The notes beneath the pieces were generated by a model. It was not told the origin of the DNA and did not search any database. It saw only the letters and a program-made list of their open reading frames with translations. The translations under genes and the position numbers were made by a program. From contig JAQGDQ010000073.1 of NCBI GenBank assembly GCA_030141605.1, positions 64,001 through 124,000 of the forward strand: a DNA stretch of 60,000 nt, read 5' to 3'. Below are positions 59,590-60,000 of this stretch, one piece after another. Numbering within the stretch: the first letter of the stretch is position 1; each line of letters opens with the position of its first letter. The stretch is from Tubiluchus corallicola (Eukaryota > Priapulida > Priapulimorpha > Priapulimorphida > Tubiluchidae).

Positions 59590-59795
59590 CATCTGTTCAG
59601 TTCAGTTCAGTTCCAGGCCTCATCATCTTAGGTGCTTCCGTCATGTAACACAGCATCGCTAACGATTTGATACCATGCTCCCCGATCTGCTGCAACATGC
59701 CAACTATTCACGTCATTTAAGTCAAATGGAATGGAGTATTTAATAAGTCTTTCTTCAGAACATCTAAATATGTGGTAAATATACCACACACTCAA
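59590..59795 (-). mobile_element. 3' end of a non-LTR retrotransposon, upstream of ALG10
   Basis: On the minus strand a frame reads LNDVNSWHVAADRGAWYQIV (about 59650-59725), the ADRxxW block found at the C-terminus of RTE-type and related reverse transcriptases. It is followed by a stop and a tail of CTGAACTGAACTGAAC (59595-59611), a short tandem repeat typical of a 3' terminus. The tail ends about 46 bases before the ALG10 start codon, so the element sits in its promoter or 5' UTR, in the same orientation. Confidence 0.65.
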
Positions 59796-59799
59796 GTTT

Positions 59800-60000
59800 A
59801 CTGTGAGGGGAAACTTTTCATCTCGAAAACACTCGGTAACGACGGTAAGGCAATTGAACCTAGTGTTATTATTAATTTAATAATGTTAGATTATCATCAA
59901 GCTTTTTTAAAAAAACGTTAAAATTCAAATTTTCCGGGGCCCAATCCTTTTTGTTTCCGCAGATTTTTGCTTGTATCCATAGATATTTATATGTACTACG
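59800..60000. other. Right edge, nothing recognised
   Basis: AT-rich sequence; may be further upstream parts of the retroelement or of the ALG10 promoter. Confidence 0.3.

Overview
The window is animal nuclear DNA. It is AT-rich, its genes are split by introns of roughly 0.4 to 2.3 kb with GT-AG borders (one GC-AG exception), and it carries many decayed non-LTR retroelement pieces and microsatellites. A SOCS-box ankyrin protein of the ASB3 type, a Metazoa-specific architecture, together with ALG10 and an SLC16-type transporter, points to an invertebrate metazoan. The sequence alone does not fix the phylum.

Layout. (1) 1-20 kb: gene-poor. It holds a diverged ~140-bp tandem repeat array (2.6-3.5 kb), a possible unidentified minus-strand gene supported only by splice-site-bounded short ORFs (about 0.5-0.7 kb and 10.6-10.7 kb), and two minus-strand non-LTR retroelement remnants (16.3-17.8 kb: ORF1-like and endonuclease; 18.4-19.2 kb: reverse-transcriptase C-terminus). 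(2) 20.2-27.3 kb, minus strand: a complete six-coding-exon ASB3-like gene (592 aa, ankyrin repeats plus SOCS box). Its introns carry a perfect 33-bp hairpin, a 15-bp minisatellite and a second copy of the 140-bp repeat. (3) 27.3-43.2 kb: intergenic, with microsatellites, a repeat rich in TTCGAATC present in opposite orientations, and retroelement debris including an RTE-like C-terminal fragment at 40.0-40.4 kb. (4) 43.3-51.8 kb, plus strand: a complete five-exon SLC16 (monocarboxylate-transporter-like) gene, 816 aa, with an unusually long cytoplasmic tail, followed by a 1.2-kb 3' UTR and two polyadenylation signals. (5) 55.9-59.5 kb, minus strand: a complete three-exon ALG10 gene (479 aa). Its second intron appears to be GC-AG, and a retroelement 3' end lies within about 50 bp upstream of its start codon.

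The three genes do unrelated jobs: ubiquitin-ligase substrate recognition, solute transport across a membrane, and the last glucose addition to the N-glycan precursor in the ER. Nothing suggests co-regulation or an operon. All exon chains were joined by hand, using splice consensus, reading phase and similarity remembered from the families; no search was run. I did not find a coherent new multi-gene system. The most unusual items are the ALG10 GC-AG intron, the SLC16 tail with four RxRxxS/T motifs, the perfect hairpin and the 140-bp repeat family.
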